Origin: Rheinheimera sp. D18
GTDB lineage: Bacteria; Pseudomonadota; Gammaproteobacteria; Enterobacterales; Alteromonadaceae
Length of the DNA: 64,000 bases
Assembly: GCF_004345025.1 (NCBI RefSeq)
Contig: NZ_CP037745.1
Location: forward strand, 2,604,001 to 2,668,000
Direction: 5' to 3'
Positions 21,884 to 30,452 of the stretch are shown here, one piece after another (position 1 is the first letter of the stretch; each line of letters opens with the position of its first letter). Below the pieces are notes generated by a model. The model was not told the DNA's origin, ran no database searches, and saw only the letters and a list, made by a program, of their open reading frames with translations. Position numbers and translations under genes: made by a program.

Positions 21884-23362
21884 CTAGTCTCCCCGAGCAC
21901 CAAAAGGTGTACCCTCGGCCGGTAAAATTATAGTGAAAGTTGCGCCAGCACCCAACGTCGCTGATGCACTAATTAACCCGCGGTGGCGCTCGACAATGCG
22001 CCGGCAAACCGCTAAACCAATGCCAGTACCTTTGTATTCTGAACGGCCATGTAAACGTTGAAACGGTGTAAAAATTTTCTCAGCGTATTCTTCAGCAAAA
22101 CCAATACCGTTATCAGTCAGCGTAATGGCATACCACGTTGCGCATATATCCTGCTGCATAACATTAGGTTGGTGCGGTGCAATTGTTATATTAATGGCAG
22201 GTGCTACATCGGCGTTACGAAACTTAATCGCGTTAGATAGCAAGTTAAGAAACAGCTGCTGCAGCTGGCTATGATCGGCCTGAATAGTCGGCATAGGCTC
22301 AATAGTAAATTGTGCGTTACTTTCTTGGATCGCAATTTCTAGATCATCAAGCACACTAATTATTACGGTATTTAAATCGGTAGCGCTAAAATCGCGACCG
22401 CGGGTACTAATACGTGAAAAATCTAACAAGTCATTAATTAATGCTGACATACGATGGGCCGCATTTCGCATTCGCGTTAAATAGTCTAAACCTTGCTCAC
22501 CTAAGTTCTGGCTAAATGACGACTCTAACCTATCGCCAAAGGCTTGTATTTTACGCAGCGGTTCTTGTAAATCATGCGAGGCGACAAAAGCAAAATCTTC
22601 CAGTTCGCGGTTGCTGCGACTAAGTTCTTCCGAGTACAACTGCAAATCATGAGTACGCTCGGCTACCTTCTGTGTTAGACCTTCATTTTGCTGCTCAAGC
22701 GCATTTAAGTATTTCTTTTCTTTGCTCTCGTTTCGCCACGACAGCACTAACATCAGTATCACCAGCACACTACTAAGCACGCCAGATATAACGAAATTAA
22801 GTAGGGCTTCATCCCGGCCTTTAGATAAACGTTCAAATAAGGTTTTACGAAAAGCTTTTTCAGTCTGGCGAACGGTGTATACCTCTGCGCGTAATTGTAA
22901 ATAAATATTTTGACCATGGTCAGTTTTTAATAAGGTTAACGCTAGTGCCTCTTTATTTTGCCGAGCTAATTCGACCGTTTCGACTAGTTCGGTTATTTTT
23001 GCCTCAGATAAACGTATAACATTATCTATTCGCAATTGCTGCTCTGGCATTTCAGAGCGAACCGCTGCCATTTCAGTTATTTGTGCTTGTACATTTTTTA
23101 ACGCTGCCAAGTAAGGCTCTAAATACAATATATCTTCAGTTAGTAAGTAACCGCGCTGGCCAGACTCAGCTGACAACACTGACATATGTAAATCATCAAG
23201 CTTAACAATAATATCGCCGGTGTTGGTTAGGCTAGTTTGAGTTGAGGTAAGTTTTTCCATTGAGCTAACAGCCAAAATCGCATTAAACACAATCAAGCAC
23301 ATCATTACCGCACCCAGTAACAACCAACTGGTGCGGGCGTTATTAAGCAGCTTGCTGGCCAT
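21884..23362 (-). CDS. CHASE3-domain sensor histidine kinase
   Basis: A 492-aa inner-membrane kinase. Membrane segments are at about 12-33 and 188-208, flanking a periplasmic CHASE3 domain (with the LSAESGQRGYLLTED motif). A short coiled-coil (215-255) follows, then HisKA with ASHDLQEPLRKIQ (His263) and HATPase with TDNGIGF and GTGIGLAVC. The coiled-coil plus HDLxEPLR H-box is the arrangement seen in kinases paired with Rcp1-like receivers, which is the next gene. Confidence 0.9.
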   Translation of the reverse strand: MASKLLNNARTSWLLLGAVMMCLIVFNAILAVSSMEKLTSTQTSLTNTGDIIVKLDDLHMSVLSAESGQRGYLLTEDILYLEPYLAALKNVQAQITEMAAVRSEMPEQQLRIDNVIRLSEAKITELVETVELARQNKEALALTLLKTDHGQNIYLQLRAEVYTVRQTEKAFRKTLFERLSKGRDEALLNFVISGVLSSVLVILMLVLSWRNESKEKKYLNALEQQNEGLTQKVAERTHDLQLYSEELSRSNRELEDFAFVASHDLQEPLRKIQAFGDRLESSFSQNLGEQGLDYLTRMRNAAHRMSALINDLLDFSRISTRGRDFSATDLNTVIISVLDDLEIAIQESNAQFTIEPMPTIQADHSQLQQLFLNLLSNAIKFRNADVAPAINITIAPHQPNVMQQDICATWYAITLTDNGIGFAEEYAEKIFTPFQRLHGRSEYKGTGIGLAVCRRIVERHRGLISASATLGAGATFTIILPAEGTPFGARGD

Positions 23363-23385
23363 CTATAAACTCCCTTTCATCGGCA

Positions 23386-23598
23386 TTACTTTGTCGGTGC
23401 GATTAGGTCTTGCAGTAATTGGCTGCATTCTTGGCAAGATTGTAATATTTTGTCAGCAGCCTCTGCCAATTTGGCTGCGGGCAACTGGTTTTCTAATACC
23501 AACTTAATTAGCTCGGCTTGCATAGAAATACGGTTTAATGGTTTGCGAATATCGTGTATTTGCTTTTCTAATACTGTAGGTTGCTGTTCTATCGGCAT
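23386..23598 (-). CDS. Small stand-alone H-box (HisKA-like) protein
   Basis: A 70-aa protein. Residues 12-28 (KQIHDIRKPLNRISMQA) resemble the H-box of histidine kinases, with His15 in the phosphoacceptor position, followed by a second predicted helix (ADKILQSCQECSQLLQDL). There is no ATPase domain. A good Shine-Dalgarno (GGAGGAG) precedes the ATG. It lies between the sigma-54 activator and the CHASE3 kinase, 23 bp from the latter. It may be a free phosphotransfer or kinase-dimerisation module for the cluster; this is inference. Confidence 0.6.
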   Translation of the reverse strand: MPIEQQPTVLEKQIHDIRKPLNRISMQAELIKLVLENQLPAAKLAEAADKILQSCQECSQLLQDLIAPTK

Positions 23599-23619
23599 GT
23601 GCTCCTCCGGGGTAAAATA

Positions 23620-24951
23620 CTAACTGAACTCACCTAAACCGCCGTAAGCATTAAGTCGGTTATAAAGGGTTTTGGCACTAATGCCCAGCATTTCAGCAGC
23701 CAACGTTTTGTTGCCATCTACGTTTTTCAAGGTTAAATAAATAAGCTCTTTTTCGACTTCCTCTATCGTTTTACCGGCCGTTAAGCCACTATTTTTCGGT
23801 TTCGTGGTAGAAAACGGTGAGGCAAAAGACGCTGGCAGTTCAACGCTAGTTTTTGTCGGATCACTCATAATGTAGGCCCGATGCACTGTATGGCGCAGTT
23901 CTCTCACATTACCGGGCCAGTCAAAATTGGCTAAACGTTCTAACTGTGCGGCAGTAAAACTGTAATTAGTATCATTTTCTTCATTTAACCTGGCTAAAAA
24001 AGCGTTAGCTAATAGTGGAATATCGGTACTGCGTTCTCTTAACGGCGGAATTTCTAGTGGAAACACGGCCAAACGAAAATAAATATCTTCGCGTAATATA
24101 TGTTGCTCAGCAATACTTTGCATACTGCGGTTAGTGGCTGACACAACCCGACAATTCACGGCAATTTCTTTAGTGCCGCCAACACGCACTACGTTTTTTG
24201 TCTCTAATACGCGTAGTAAATGTGGTTGCATATCTATGGGCATTTCGGTTACTTCATCAAGAAACAAGGTACCCGAGTGCGCGCGCTCAAATACACCGAC
24301 TTTTTGTGCTACGGCTCCGGTAAAAGCACCTTTTTCATGGCCAAATAATTCGCTACTAATTAGCTCTTTTGACAAGCCGCCGCAGTTTATTGCGACAAAG
24401 GGGCCAGAAGCTTGGCTTGCGGTGTGAATAGCCGAGGCTACCAGTTCTTTACCCACACCGCTTTCGCCCATTAGCATCACGTTAGCATTAGATGCGGCAA
24501 CCCGCTCAATCATAGTATAGAGGGCTTGCATCGGTGCCGACTCGCCTAGCAGGCAGCCAAAGTGCAACTTAGCTTGGTTAGATAATTTTTTCTTTTTTGC
24601 TTTAACTGGGTTAAGTACGCGCTCTAAATCTTCACGCTGAATAGGCTTAAGTAAATAATCAACCTTAGGCCCGCAAAGATCAGCAATAACCGATTTTACC
24701 GAGGGGTGGCCAGTAATAAAGGTTACCTTGGGCACAGGAAATAATTGCTGCACCCGATCCATTAAATGAATACCACTGCCATCGGGCAGCATAAAATCTA
24801 GCAAAATATGATCAAAGTTATTATGGACTAGCCATTCATTGGCTTGCGCCAAGTTTTCTGCCACAGACACAGTATGGCCAAGAAACTCGATAATATGGCA
24901 GGCTACATTGGTAAACTCTTGATCATCATCGACAAGCAATATTGATAGCAA
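23620..24951 (-). CDS. NtrC-family sigma-54-dependent response regulator
   Basis: A 443-aa transcription activator: receiver (1-115, Asp52 in LLDFMLPDGSG), AAA+ domain with Walker A GESGVGKELVA, the sigma-54 contact motif ELFGHEKGAFTGA, Walker B GTLFLDEV and arginine fingers, and a C-terminal Fis-type HTH (NKTLAAEMLGISAKTLYNRL). It is the first gene of the leftward signalling cluster and presumably its transcriptional output. The target promoters are not known. Confidence 0.92.
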   Translation of the reverse strand: MLSILLVDDDQEFTNVACHIIEFLGHTVSVAENLAQANEWLVHNNFDHILLDFMLPDGSGIHLMDRVQQLFPVPKVTFITGHPSVKSVIADLCGPKVDYLLKPIQREDLERVLNPVKAKKKKLSNQAKLHFGCLLGESAPMQALYTMIERVAASNANVMLMGESGVGKELVASAIHTASQASGPFVAINCGGLSKELISSELFGHEKGAFTGAVAQKVGVFERAHSGTLFLDEVTEMPIDMQPHLLRVLETKNVVRVGGTKEIAVNCRVVSATNRSMQSIAEQHILREDIYFRLAVFPLEIPPLRERSTDIPLLANAFLARLNEENDTNYSFTAAQLERLANFDWPGNVRELRHTVHRAYIMSDPTKTSVELPASFASPFSTTKPKNSGLTAGKTIEEVEKELIYLTLKNVDGNKTLAAEMLGISAKTLYNRLNAYGGLGEFS

Positions 24952-25189
24952 TGGTAAATTCTCATATCAGTAAATTAACGAAAAATGTGATTTAAGCCAT
25001 ATGTTACGGTGATACCTGAAGTTACCAGCCTATAGTAGGTGATTAAACCCAGCATGAATAGCACTTAATTAACCTTTTGTTTGCAATGTGCACACCTAAT
25101 ATTTGGCTCGTCAACGAAAATTTAGATTTTACTCGCGGATATAAAAAAGACGCCGAAGCGTCTTTTTTATTCAATAGCCAAAAATAACT
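24952..25189. other. Chromosomal intergenic region next to the island
   Basis: AT-rich DNA that must contain the promoter of the leftward sigma-54 activator gene. It ends with the orphaned guaA terminator and the island boundary. No other feature was seen. Confidence 0.6.
25143..25168 (-). terminator. Native guaA terminator, now separated from guaA
   Basis: The stem AAAAAAGACGC/GCGTCTTTTTT with loop CGAA. Before the island inserted, guaA would have read into this site about 20 bp after its stop codon. It is now about 28.5 kb away. Confidence 0.8.
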
Positions 25190-25212
25190 ATTCCCACTCT
25201 ATTGTAAACAAG
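25190..25212. other. Left attachment site (attL)
   Basis: ATTCCCACTC (25190-25199) equals the end of guaA at 53706-53715. The 20 bp CCCACTCTATTGTAAACAAG differ at one base from the internal site at 41541-41560. Read leftward it still encodes TIEWE and a TAG stop, presumably the native guaA end of this host. Confidence 0.85.
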
Positions 25213-25260
25213 ACATTTTTATCTTTTATATTCAATGGCTTATTTTCCTGCTAATTGGTA

Positions 25261-25280
25261 ATACCATGAAAAATACCATG
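25261..25280 (+). repeat. Left-end ATACCATG arm repeats
   Basis: Two direct ATACCATG copies (25261-25268 and 25273-25280), 12 bp apart. The internal end has the same layout at 41609 and 41621, and the integrase end has several more copies. This is the pattern of arm-type integrase binding sites. Confidence 0.6.
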
Positions 25281-25494
25281 CTCAGAAAAGGCTTAACAAT
25301 ATTTTGAAAAATTGCCTACTGAGCGCTGCCGCACAGCTCCATAGGCCGCTTTCCTGGCTTTGCTTCCAGATGTATGCTATTCTGCTCCTGCAGCTAATGG
25401 ATCACCGCAAACAGGTTACTCGCCTGGGGATTCCCTTTCGACCCGAGCATCCGTATGAGACTCATGCTCGATTATTATTATTATAGAAGCCCCC

Positions 25495-26310
25495 ATGAAT
25501 AAATCGCTCATCATTTTCGGCATCGTCAACATAACCTCGGACAGTTTCTCCGATGGAGGCCGGTATCTGGCGCCAGACGCAGCCATTGCGCAGGCGCGTA
25601 AGCTGATGGCCGAGGGGGCAGATGTGATCGACCTCGGTCCGGCATCCAGCAATCCCGACGCCGCGCCTGTTTCGTCCGACACAGAAATCGCGCGTATCGC
25701 GCCGGTGCTGGACGCGCTCAAGGCAGATGGCATTCCCGTCTCGCTCGACAGTTATCAACCCGCGACGCAAGCCTATGCCTTGTCGCGTGGTGTGGCCTAT
25801 CTCAATGATATTCGCGGTTTTCCAGACGCTGCGTTCTATCCGCAATTGGCGAAATCATCTGCCAAACTCGTCGTTATGCATTCGGTGCAAGACGGGCAGG
25901 CAGATCGGCGCGAGGCACCCGCTGGCGACATCATGGATCACATTGCGGCGTTCTTTGACGCGCGCATCGCGGCGCTGACGGGTGCCGGTATCAAACGCAA
26001 CCGCCTTGTCCTTGATCCCGGCATGGGGTTTTTTCTGGGGGCTGCTCCCGAAACCTCGCTCTCGGTGCTGGCGCGGTTCGATGAATTGCGGCTGCGCTTC
26101 GATTTGCCGGTGCTTCTGTCTGTTTCGCGCAAATCCTTTCTGCGCGCGCTCACAGGCCGTGGTCCGGGGGATGTCGGGGCCGCGACACTCGCTGCAGAGC
26201 TTGCCGCCGCCGCAGGTGGAGCTGACTTCATCCGCACACACGAGCCGCGCCCCTTGCGCGACGGGCTGGCGGTATTGGCGGCGCTGAAAGAAACCGCAAG
26301 AATTCGTTAA
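25495..26310 (+). CDS. sul2: Sulfonamide-resistant dihydropteroate synthase Sul2
   Basis: A 271-aa dihydropteroate synthase that makes dihydropteroate but binds sulfonamides poorly, so it bypasses the chromosomal target. The N-terminal MNKSLIIFGIVNITSDSFSD and pterin-site motifs (LDPGMGFF, SVSRKSF) match Sul2 as I know it. The start follows the usual sul2 leader, which runs from about 25320 and ends TTATTATTATTATAGAAGCCCCC. It is immediately inside the left island end and followed by strA and strB in the usual order. Confidence 0.98.
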   Translation: MNKSLIIFGIVNITSDSFSDGGRYLAPDAAIAQARKLMAEGADVIDLGPASSNPDAAPVSSDTEIARIAPVLDALKADGIPVSLDSYQPATQAYALSRGVAYLNDIRGFPDAAFYPQLAKSSAKLVVMHSVQDGQADRREAPAGDIMDHIAAFFDARIAALTGAGIKRNRLVLDPGMGFFLGAAPETSLSVLARFDELRLRFDLPVLLSVSRKSFLRALTGRGPGDVGAATLAAELAAAAGGADFIRTHEPRPLRDGLAVLAALKETARIR

Positions 26311-26370
26311 CTGCACATTCGGGATATTTCTCTATATTCGCGCTTCATCAGAAAACTGAAGGAACCTCCA

Positions 26371-27174
26371 TTGAATCGAACTAATATTTTTTTTGGTGAA
26401 TCGCATTCTGACTGGTTGCCTGTCAGAGGCGGAGAATCTGGTGATTTTGTTTTTCGACGTGGTGACGGGCATGCCTTCGCGAAAATCGCACCTGCTTCCC
26501 GCCGCGGTGAGCTCGCTGGAGAGCGTGACCGCCTCATTTGGCTCAAAGGTCGAGGTGTGGCTTGCCCCGAGGTCATCAACTGGCAGGAGGAACAGGAGGG
26601 TGCATGCTTGGTGATAACGGCAATTCCGGGAGTACCGGCGGCTGATCTGTCTGGAGCGGATTTGCTCAAAGCGTGGCCGTCAATGGGGCAGCAACTTGGC
26701 GCTGTTCACAGCCTATCGGTTGATCAATGTCCGTTTGAGCGCAGGCTGTCGCGAATGTTCGGACGCGCCGTTGATGTGGTGTCCCGCAATGCCGTCAATC
26801 CCGACTTCTTACCGGACGAGGACAAGAGTACGCCGCAGCTCGATCTTTTGGCTCGTGTCGAACGAGAGCTACCGGTGCGGCTCGACCAAGAGCGCACCGA
26901 TATGGTTGTTTGCCATGGTGATCCCTGCATGCCGAACTTCATGGTGGACCCTAAAACTCTTCAATGCACGGGTCTGATCGACCTTGGGCGGCTCGGAACA
27001 GCAGATCGCTATGCCGATTTGGCACTCATGATTGCTAACGCCGAAGAGAACTGGGCAGCGCCAGATGAAGCAGAGCGCGCCTTCGCTGTCCTATTCAATG
27101 TATTGGGGATCGAAGCCCCCGACCGCGAACGCCTTGCCTTCTATCTGCGATTGGACCCTCTGACTTGGGGTTGA
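26371..27174 (+). CDS. strA: Aminoglycoside O-phosphotransferase APH(3'')-Ib (StrA)
   Basis: Inactivates streptomycin by 3''-phosphorylation. The 267-aa product begins at a TTG (MNRTNIFFGES), the start normally assigned to this gene, with GAAGGAA upstream. Kinase motifs VVCHGDPCMPNFMV (catalytic loop) and GLIDLGRLG (metal-binding Asp) are present. The gene is intact. Its TGA overlaps the ATG of strB by one base, so the two are translationally coupled. Confidence 0.97.
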   Translation: MNRTNIFFGESHSDWLPVRGGESGDFVFRRGDGHAFAKIAPASRRGELAGERDRLIWLKGRGVACPEVINWQEEQEGACLVITAIPGVPAADLSGADLLKAWPSMGQQLGAVHSLSVDQCPFERRLSRMFGRAVDVVSRNAVNPDFLPDEDKSTPQLDLLARVERELPVRLDQERTDMVVCHGDPCMPNFMVDPKTLQCTGLIDLGRLGTADRYADLALMIANAEENWAAPDEAERAFAVLFNVLGIEAPDRERLAFYLRLDPLTWG

Positions 27175-28010
27175 TGTTCATGCCGCCTGTTTTTCCTGCT
27201 CATTGGCACGTTTCGCAACCTGTTCTCATTGCGGACACCTTTTCCAGCCTCGTTTGGAAAGTTTCATTGCCAGACGGGACTCCTGCAATCGTCAAGGGAT
27301 TGAAACCTATAGAAGACATTGCTGATGAACTGCGCGGGGCCGACTATCTGGTATGGCGCAATGGGAGGGGAGCAGTCCGGTTGCTCGGTCGTGAGAACAA
27401 TCTGATGTTGCTCGAATATGCCGGGGAGCGAATGCTCTCTCACATCGTTGCCGAGCACGGCGACTACCAGGCGACCGAAATTGCAGCGGAACTAATGGCG
27501 AAGCTGTATGCCGCATCTGAGGAACCCCTGCCTTCTGCCCTTCTCCCGATCCGGGATCGCTTTGCAGCTTTGTTTCAGCGGGCGCGCGATGATCAAAACG
27601 CAGGTTGTCAAACTGACTACGTCCACGCGGCGATTATAGCCGATCAAATGATGAGCAATGCCTCGGAACTGCGTGGGCTACATGGCGATCTGCATCATGA
27701 AAACATCATGTTCTCCAGTCGCGGCTGGCTGGTGATAGATCCCGTCGGTCTGGTCGGTGAAGTGGGCTTTGGCGCCGCCAATATGTTCTACGATCCGGCT
27801 GACAGAGACGACCTTTGTCTCGATCCTAGACGCATTGCACAGATGGCGGACGCATTCTCTCGTGCGCTGGACGTCGATCCGCGTCGCCTGCTCGACCAGG
27901 CGTACGCTTATGGGTGCCTTTCCGCAGCTTGGAACGCGGATGGAGAAGAGGAGCAACGCGATCTAGCTATCGCGGCCGCGATCAAGCAGGTGCGACAGAC
28001 GTCATACTAG
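27174..28010 (+). CDS. strB: Aminoglycoside O-phosphotransferase APH(6)-Id (StrB)
   Basis: Inactivates streptomycin by 6-phosphorylation. The 278-aa product starts MFMPPVFPAHWHVSQ and has the catalytic loop LHGDLHHENIMF and the metal site VIDPVG. It is full length. About 105 bp after its stop the sequence switches to a truncated ISCR2, as is often seen for sul2-strA-strB blocks. Confidence 0.97.
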   Translation: MFMPPVFPAHWHVSQPVLIADTFSSLVWKVSLPDGTPAIVKGLKPIEDIADELRGADYLVWRNGRGAVRLLGRENNLMLLEYAGERMLSHIVAEHGDYQATEIAAELMAKLYAASEEPLPSALLPIRDRFAALFQRARDDQNAGCQTDYVHAAIIADQMMSNASELRGLHGDLHHENIMFSSRGWLVIDPVGLVGEVGFGAANMFYDPADRDDLCLDPRRIAQMADAFSRALDVDPRRLLDQAYAYGCLSAAWNADGEEEQRDLAIAAAIKQVRQTSY

Positions 28011-28116
28011 ATATCAAGCGACTTCTCCTATCCCCTGGGAACACATCAATCTCACCGGAGAATATCGCTGGCCAAAGCCTTAGCGTAGGATTCCGCCCCT
28101 TCCCGCAAACGACCCC

Positions 28117-28639
28117 AAACAGGAAACGCAGCTGAAACGGGAAGCTCAACACCCACTGACGCATGGGTTGTTCAGGCAGTACTTCATCAACCAGCAAGGC
28201 GGCACTTTCGGCCATCCGCCGCGCCCCACAGCTCGGGCAGAAACCGCGACGCTTACAGCTGAAAGCGACCAGGTGCTCGGCGTGGCAAGACTCGCAGCGA
28301 ACCCGTAGAAAGCCATGCTCCAGCCGCCCGCATTGGAGAAATTCTTCAAATTCCCGTTGCACATAGCCCGGCAATTCCTTTCCCTGCTCTGCCATAAGCG
28401 CAGCGAATGCCGGGTAATACTCGTCAACGATCTGATAGAGAAGGGTTTGCTCGGGTCGGTGGCTCTGGTAACGACCAGTATCCCGATCCCGGCTGGCCGT
28501 CCTGGCCGCCACATGAGGCATGTTCCGCGTCCTTGCAATACTGTGTTTACATACAGTCTATCGCTTAGCGGAAAGTTCTTTTACCCTCAGCCGAAATGCC
28601 TGCCGTTGCTAGACATTGCCAGCCAGTGCCCGTCACTCC
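28117..28639 (-). mobile_element. Truncated ISCR2: upstream end and first ~134 transposase codons
   Basis: From about 28117 the sequence is identical to the upstream (terIS) end of the full ISCR2 copies. The transposase frame starting at 28521 (MPHVAARTASRDRDTGRYQS) is intact for about 134 codons and then runs into DNA downstream of strB, adding about 45 unrelated residues. The oriIS end and most of the transposase are missing. It serves as the left border of the tandem array. Confidence 0.9.
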
Positions 28640-28938
28640 GCGGTCTTCACTGCGTGATCGAGTTGATCGACACCCGCCGTGACACGCTCCATGAAGTGCC
28701 TGCCTGCGTCTGTTAGCCGAACGCCCCGCGCATGGCGCTCAAATAGCAGGACACCAAGGTTATCCTCCAGCGCTTTCACACGCGCGCTGACGCTCGACTG
28801 GCTGATACCAAGTGCCTTGGCCGCATGCCGAAAATTCAGATGCTCGGCGACGGCGATGAACTGAACAAGGGAAATGAGCGGTATCCTGCCAGACAGGATA
28901 CCGACATTCACGAGGTTTCGATGGTTAGTGCGCCGCAT
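28633..28938 (-). pseudogene. LysR-type regulator fragment, unit 1
   Basis: A 101-aa frame with a LysR winged HTH (SLVQFIAVAEHLNFRHAAKALGIS...VKALEDNLGVLLFERHARG). A complete LysR protein is about 300 aa. The effector domain is cut off by ISCR2, and the stop codon lies in ISCR2 terminal sequence. It lies downstream of floR on the same strand. It probably no longer senses a ligand. Confidence 0.85.
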
Positions 28939-28956
28939 CGGAGCGGGCCTGCTACC

Positions 28957-29060
28957 AGTCGTCGGTTAGACGACTGGCGACTTCTCGGTGGCAGCCCCAC
29001 GGAGAAGTCGCCAGTCGTCGGTTAGACGACTGGCGACTTCTCGGTGGCAGCCCCACGGAG
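28957..29060 (+). repeat. 56-bp tandem duplication at the 3' end of floR unit 1
   Basis: Unit 28957-29012 restarts at 29013 and runs to 29060. Each copy holds the floR stop codon and the 9-bp inverted repeat CCAGTCGTC/GACGACTGG. Units two and three have one copy only. The floR reading frame is not changed because the copy nearest floR contains the stop. Confidence 0.9.
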
Positions 29061-30236
29061 CCGAAGGAGCACCAGCCCCAACGAAACCAGTACCGCCATC
29101 GCCGTGGCGTAACAGATCACGGGCCACGCTGTGTCACCGTTTAAAAGTGCCACCGCCAATGTCCCGACAATGCTGACTATCAGGCTTTGAACGCAGAAGT
29201 AGAACGCGACCGCTGATCCCGCGATGTCGTCGAACTCTGCCAAAGCGCCGTTCGCGGTAACGGACACCGTGAAGACAATACCGACCGCGACAACCCACAT
29301 CGGTAGGATGAAGGTGAGGAATGACGGCGAGCCGTAAAGTTCGCCGATCCCCAACAGGACCGCTCCGCAAACAAGCAACGCCATCCCACGCGCCACGCAT
29401 CCTGCGATGCCCCATCTGGCGACAAAGGACTTCGCGAAACGGGTTGTCACGATCATTACAAGCGCGACAGTGGCGAAGGCAAAGCTGAATCCGATCTCGG
29501 AATATTCCGCTTGGCCTATGAGCACACGGGGAGCCGTCGAGAAGAAGACGAAGAAGGTGCCCATACCGGCGCTAAAGCCGACAGTGTAAACCCAAAAAGC
29601 CGGACTCGCGAAGATCGGCAAGACAGATCGGCGCGTCTTGACTTGATCCAGAGGGCGGGTTTCGTGCCACCTGAAACCCGCATTTAGGAGTGCGAGCATC
29701 GCCAGTATAGCCAAAGTAATGAATATCGCCTGCCATCCCAAGAACTCGCCGATCAATGCTCCGGCGATAGGGCCGAGCGCAGGCACGAACGCCAGCATCG
29801 AACTGAAAAGGCCGTAGATGACGACACCCTCAGGACGGTTGGCATAAACGTCGCGAACCGTCGCGAACGTCGCCACCAGCATGGCCGACGCGCCCACTGC
29901 TTGAAGTAGACGGAAAGCGACAAAGGCCGGTGCAGTTGAAGACCAAGCTGCTCCCAGAGACGCAATGACGAAAGCCGTTGCGCCCGCAAGTAGAATTGGC
30001 CGTCGCCCGATTCTGTCTGAGAGCGGACCAAAAATCACCTGGCCCACGCCGAGCATCACCATATAGAGGCTCAACGTGAGTTGGATCATAGCGGGCGTCG
30101 TGTTCAGGATGCCGGGCATCGCTAGAACGACAGGGAGATAAATATCCATCGCCAGTGAAGCGAGGATGTCGAAAGGAGCCATCAGCAGCAGTGCTGCCGG
30201 CAGCGTATAGGCCCACGCGGGGCGTGTGGTGGTCAT
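29022..30236 (-). CDS. floR: Florfenicol/chloramphenicol efflux protein FloR, unit 1 (intact)
   Basis: A 404-aa major facilitator exporter of chloramphenicol and florfenicol with about 12 membrane segments. Motif A-like DRIGRRP is in loop 2-3. The N-terminus MTTTRPAWAYTLPAALLLMA and C-terminus ATEKSPVV match FloR as I know it. This is the only unit with an uninterrupted floR. A Shine-Dalgarno (GAGGG) precedes the ATG, and a nine-codon leader and hairpin lie about 80-140 bp upstream, suggesting translational attenuation. Confidence 0.97.
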   Translation of the reverse strand: MTTTRPAWAYTLPAALLLMAPFDILASLAMDIYLPVVLAMPGILNTTPAMIQLTLSLYMVMLGVGQVIFGPLSDRIGRRPILLAGATAFVIASLGAAWSSTAPAFVAFRLLQAVGASAMLVATFATVRDVYANRPEGVVIYGLFSSMLAFVPALGPIAGALIGEFLGWQAIFITLAILAMLALLNAGFRWHETRPLDQVKTRRSVLPIFASPAFWVYTVGFSAGMGTFFVFFSTAPRVLIGQAEYSEIGFSFAFATVALVMIVTTRFAKSFVARWGIAGCVARGMALLVCGAVLLGIGELYGSPSFLTFILPMWVVAVGIVFTVSVTANGALAEFDDIAGSAVAFYFCVQSLIVSIVGTLAVALLNGDTAWPVICYATAMAVLVSLGLVLLRLRGAATEKSPVV

Positions 30237-30313
30237 GACGAATCAACCCTCGATTAAGGAATACCGGGCGACGTCTGCTCGTCAGCAATCAGATGAGACT
30301 AGCCTTACAGAGC

Positions 30314-30372
30314 GCCGCAACAACAATACTGGTTGTTGCGGCTTACTTGTCTGCTGACTTGGAATTTCCCAT
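30314..30372 (-). promoter_or_regulatory. floR leader peptide and hairpin (attenuator), unit 1
   Basis: On the reverse strand a ribosome site GGAG is followed by a nine-codon ORF, MGNSKSADK (30343-30372). Directly after its stop is an 11-bp perfect hairpin GCCGCAACAAC/GTTGTTGCGGC (30314-30342). The peptide resembles the cmlA leader MSTSKNADK, a known ribosome-stalling peptide in chloramphenicol-inducible translation attenuation. The hairpin has no T-run, so it is not a terminator. Confidence 0.75.
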
Positions 30373-30452
30373 CTGATTACTCCACGCTTACGAATATGAA
30401 TTGCTACATTTTATCCGATTATCTTTTGCTTCGCAATGCGGCATGGGCGCAC

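Noticed and set aside
27982-28521. 179-aa ORF in the truncated ISCR2
   Set aside because: It is the first part of the ISCR2 transposase followed by read-through into DNA downstream of strB; not a separate gene.
28633-28938. LysR fragment as a working floR regulator
   Set aside because: It has only the HTH and linker; the effector-binding domain is cut off by ISCR2.
30314-30342. Hairpin upstream of floR as a terminator
   Set aside because: Neither strand has a T-run after the stem; its place right after a leader peptide fits an attenuator better.
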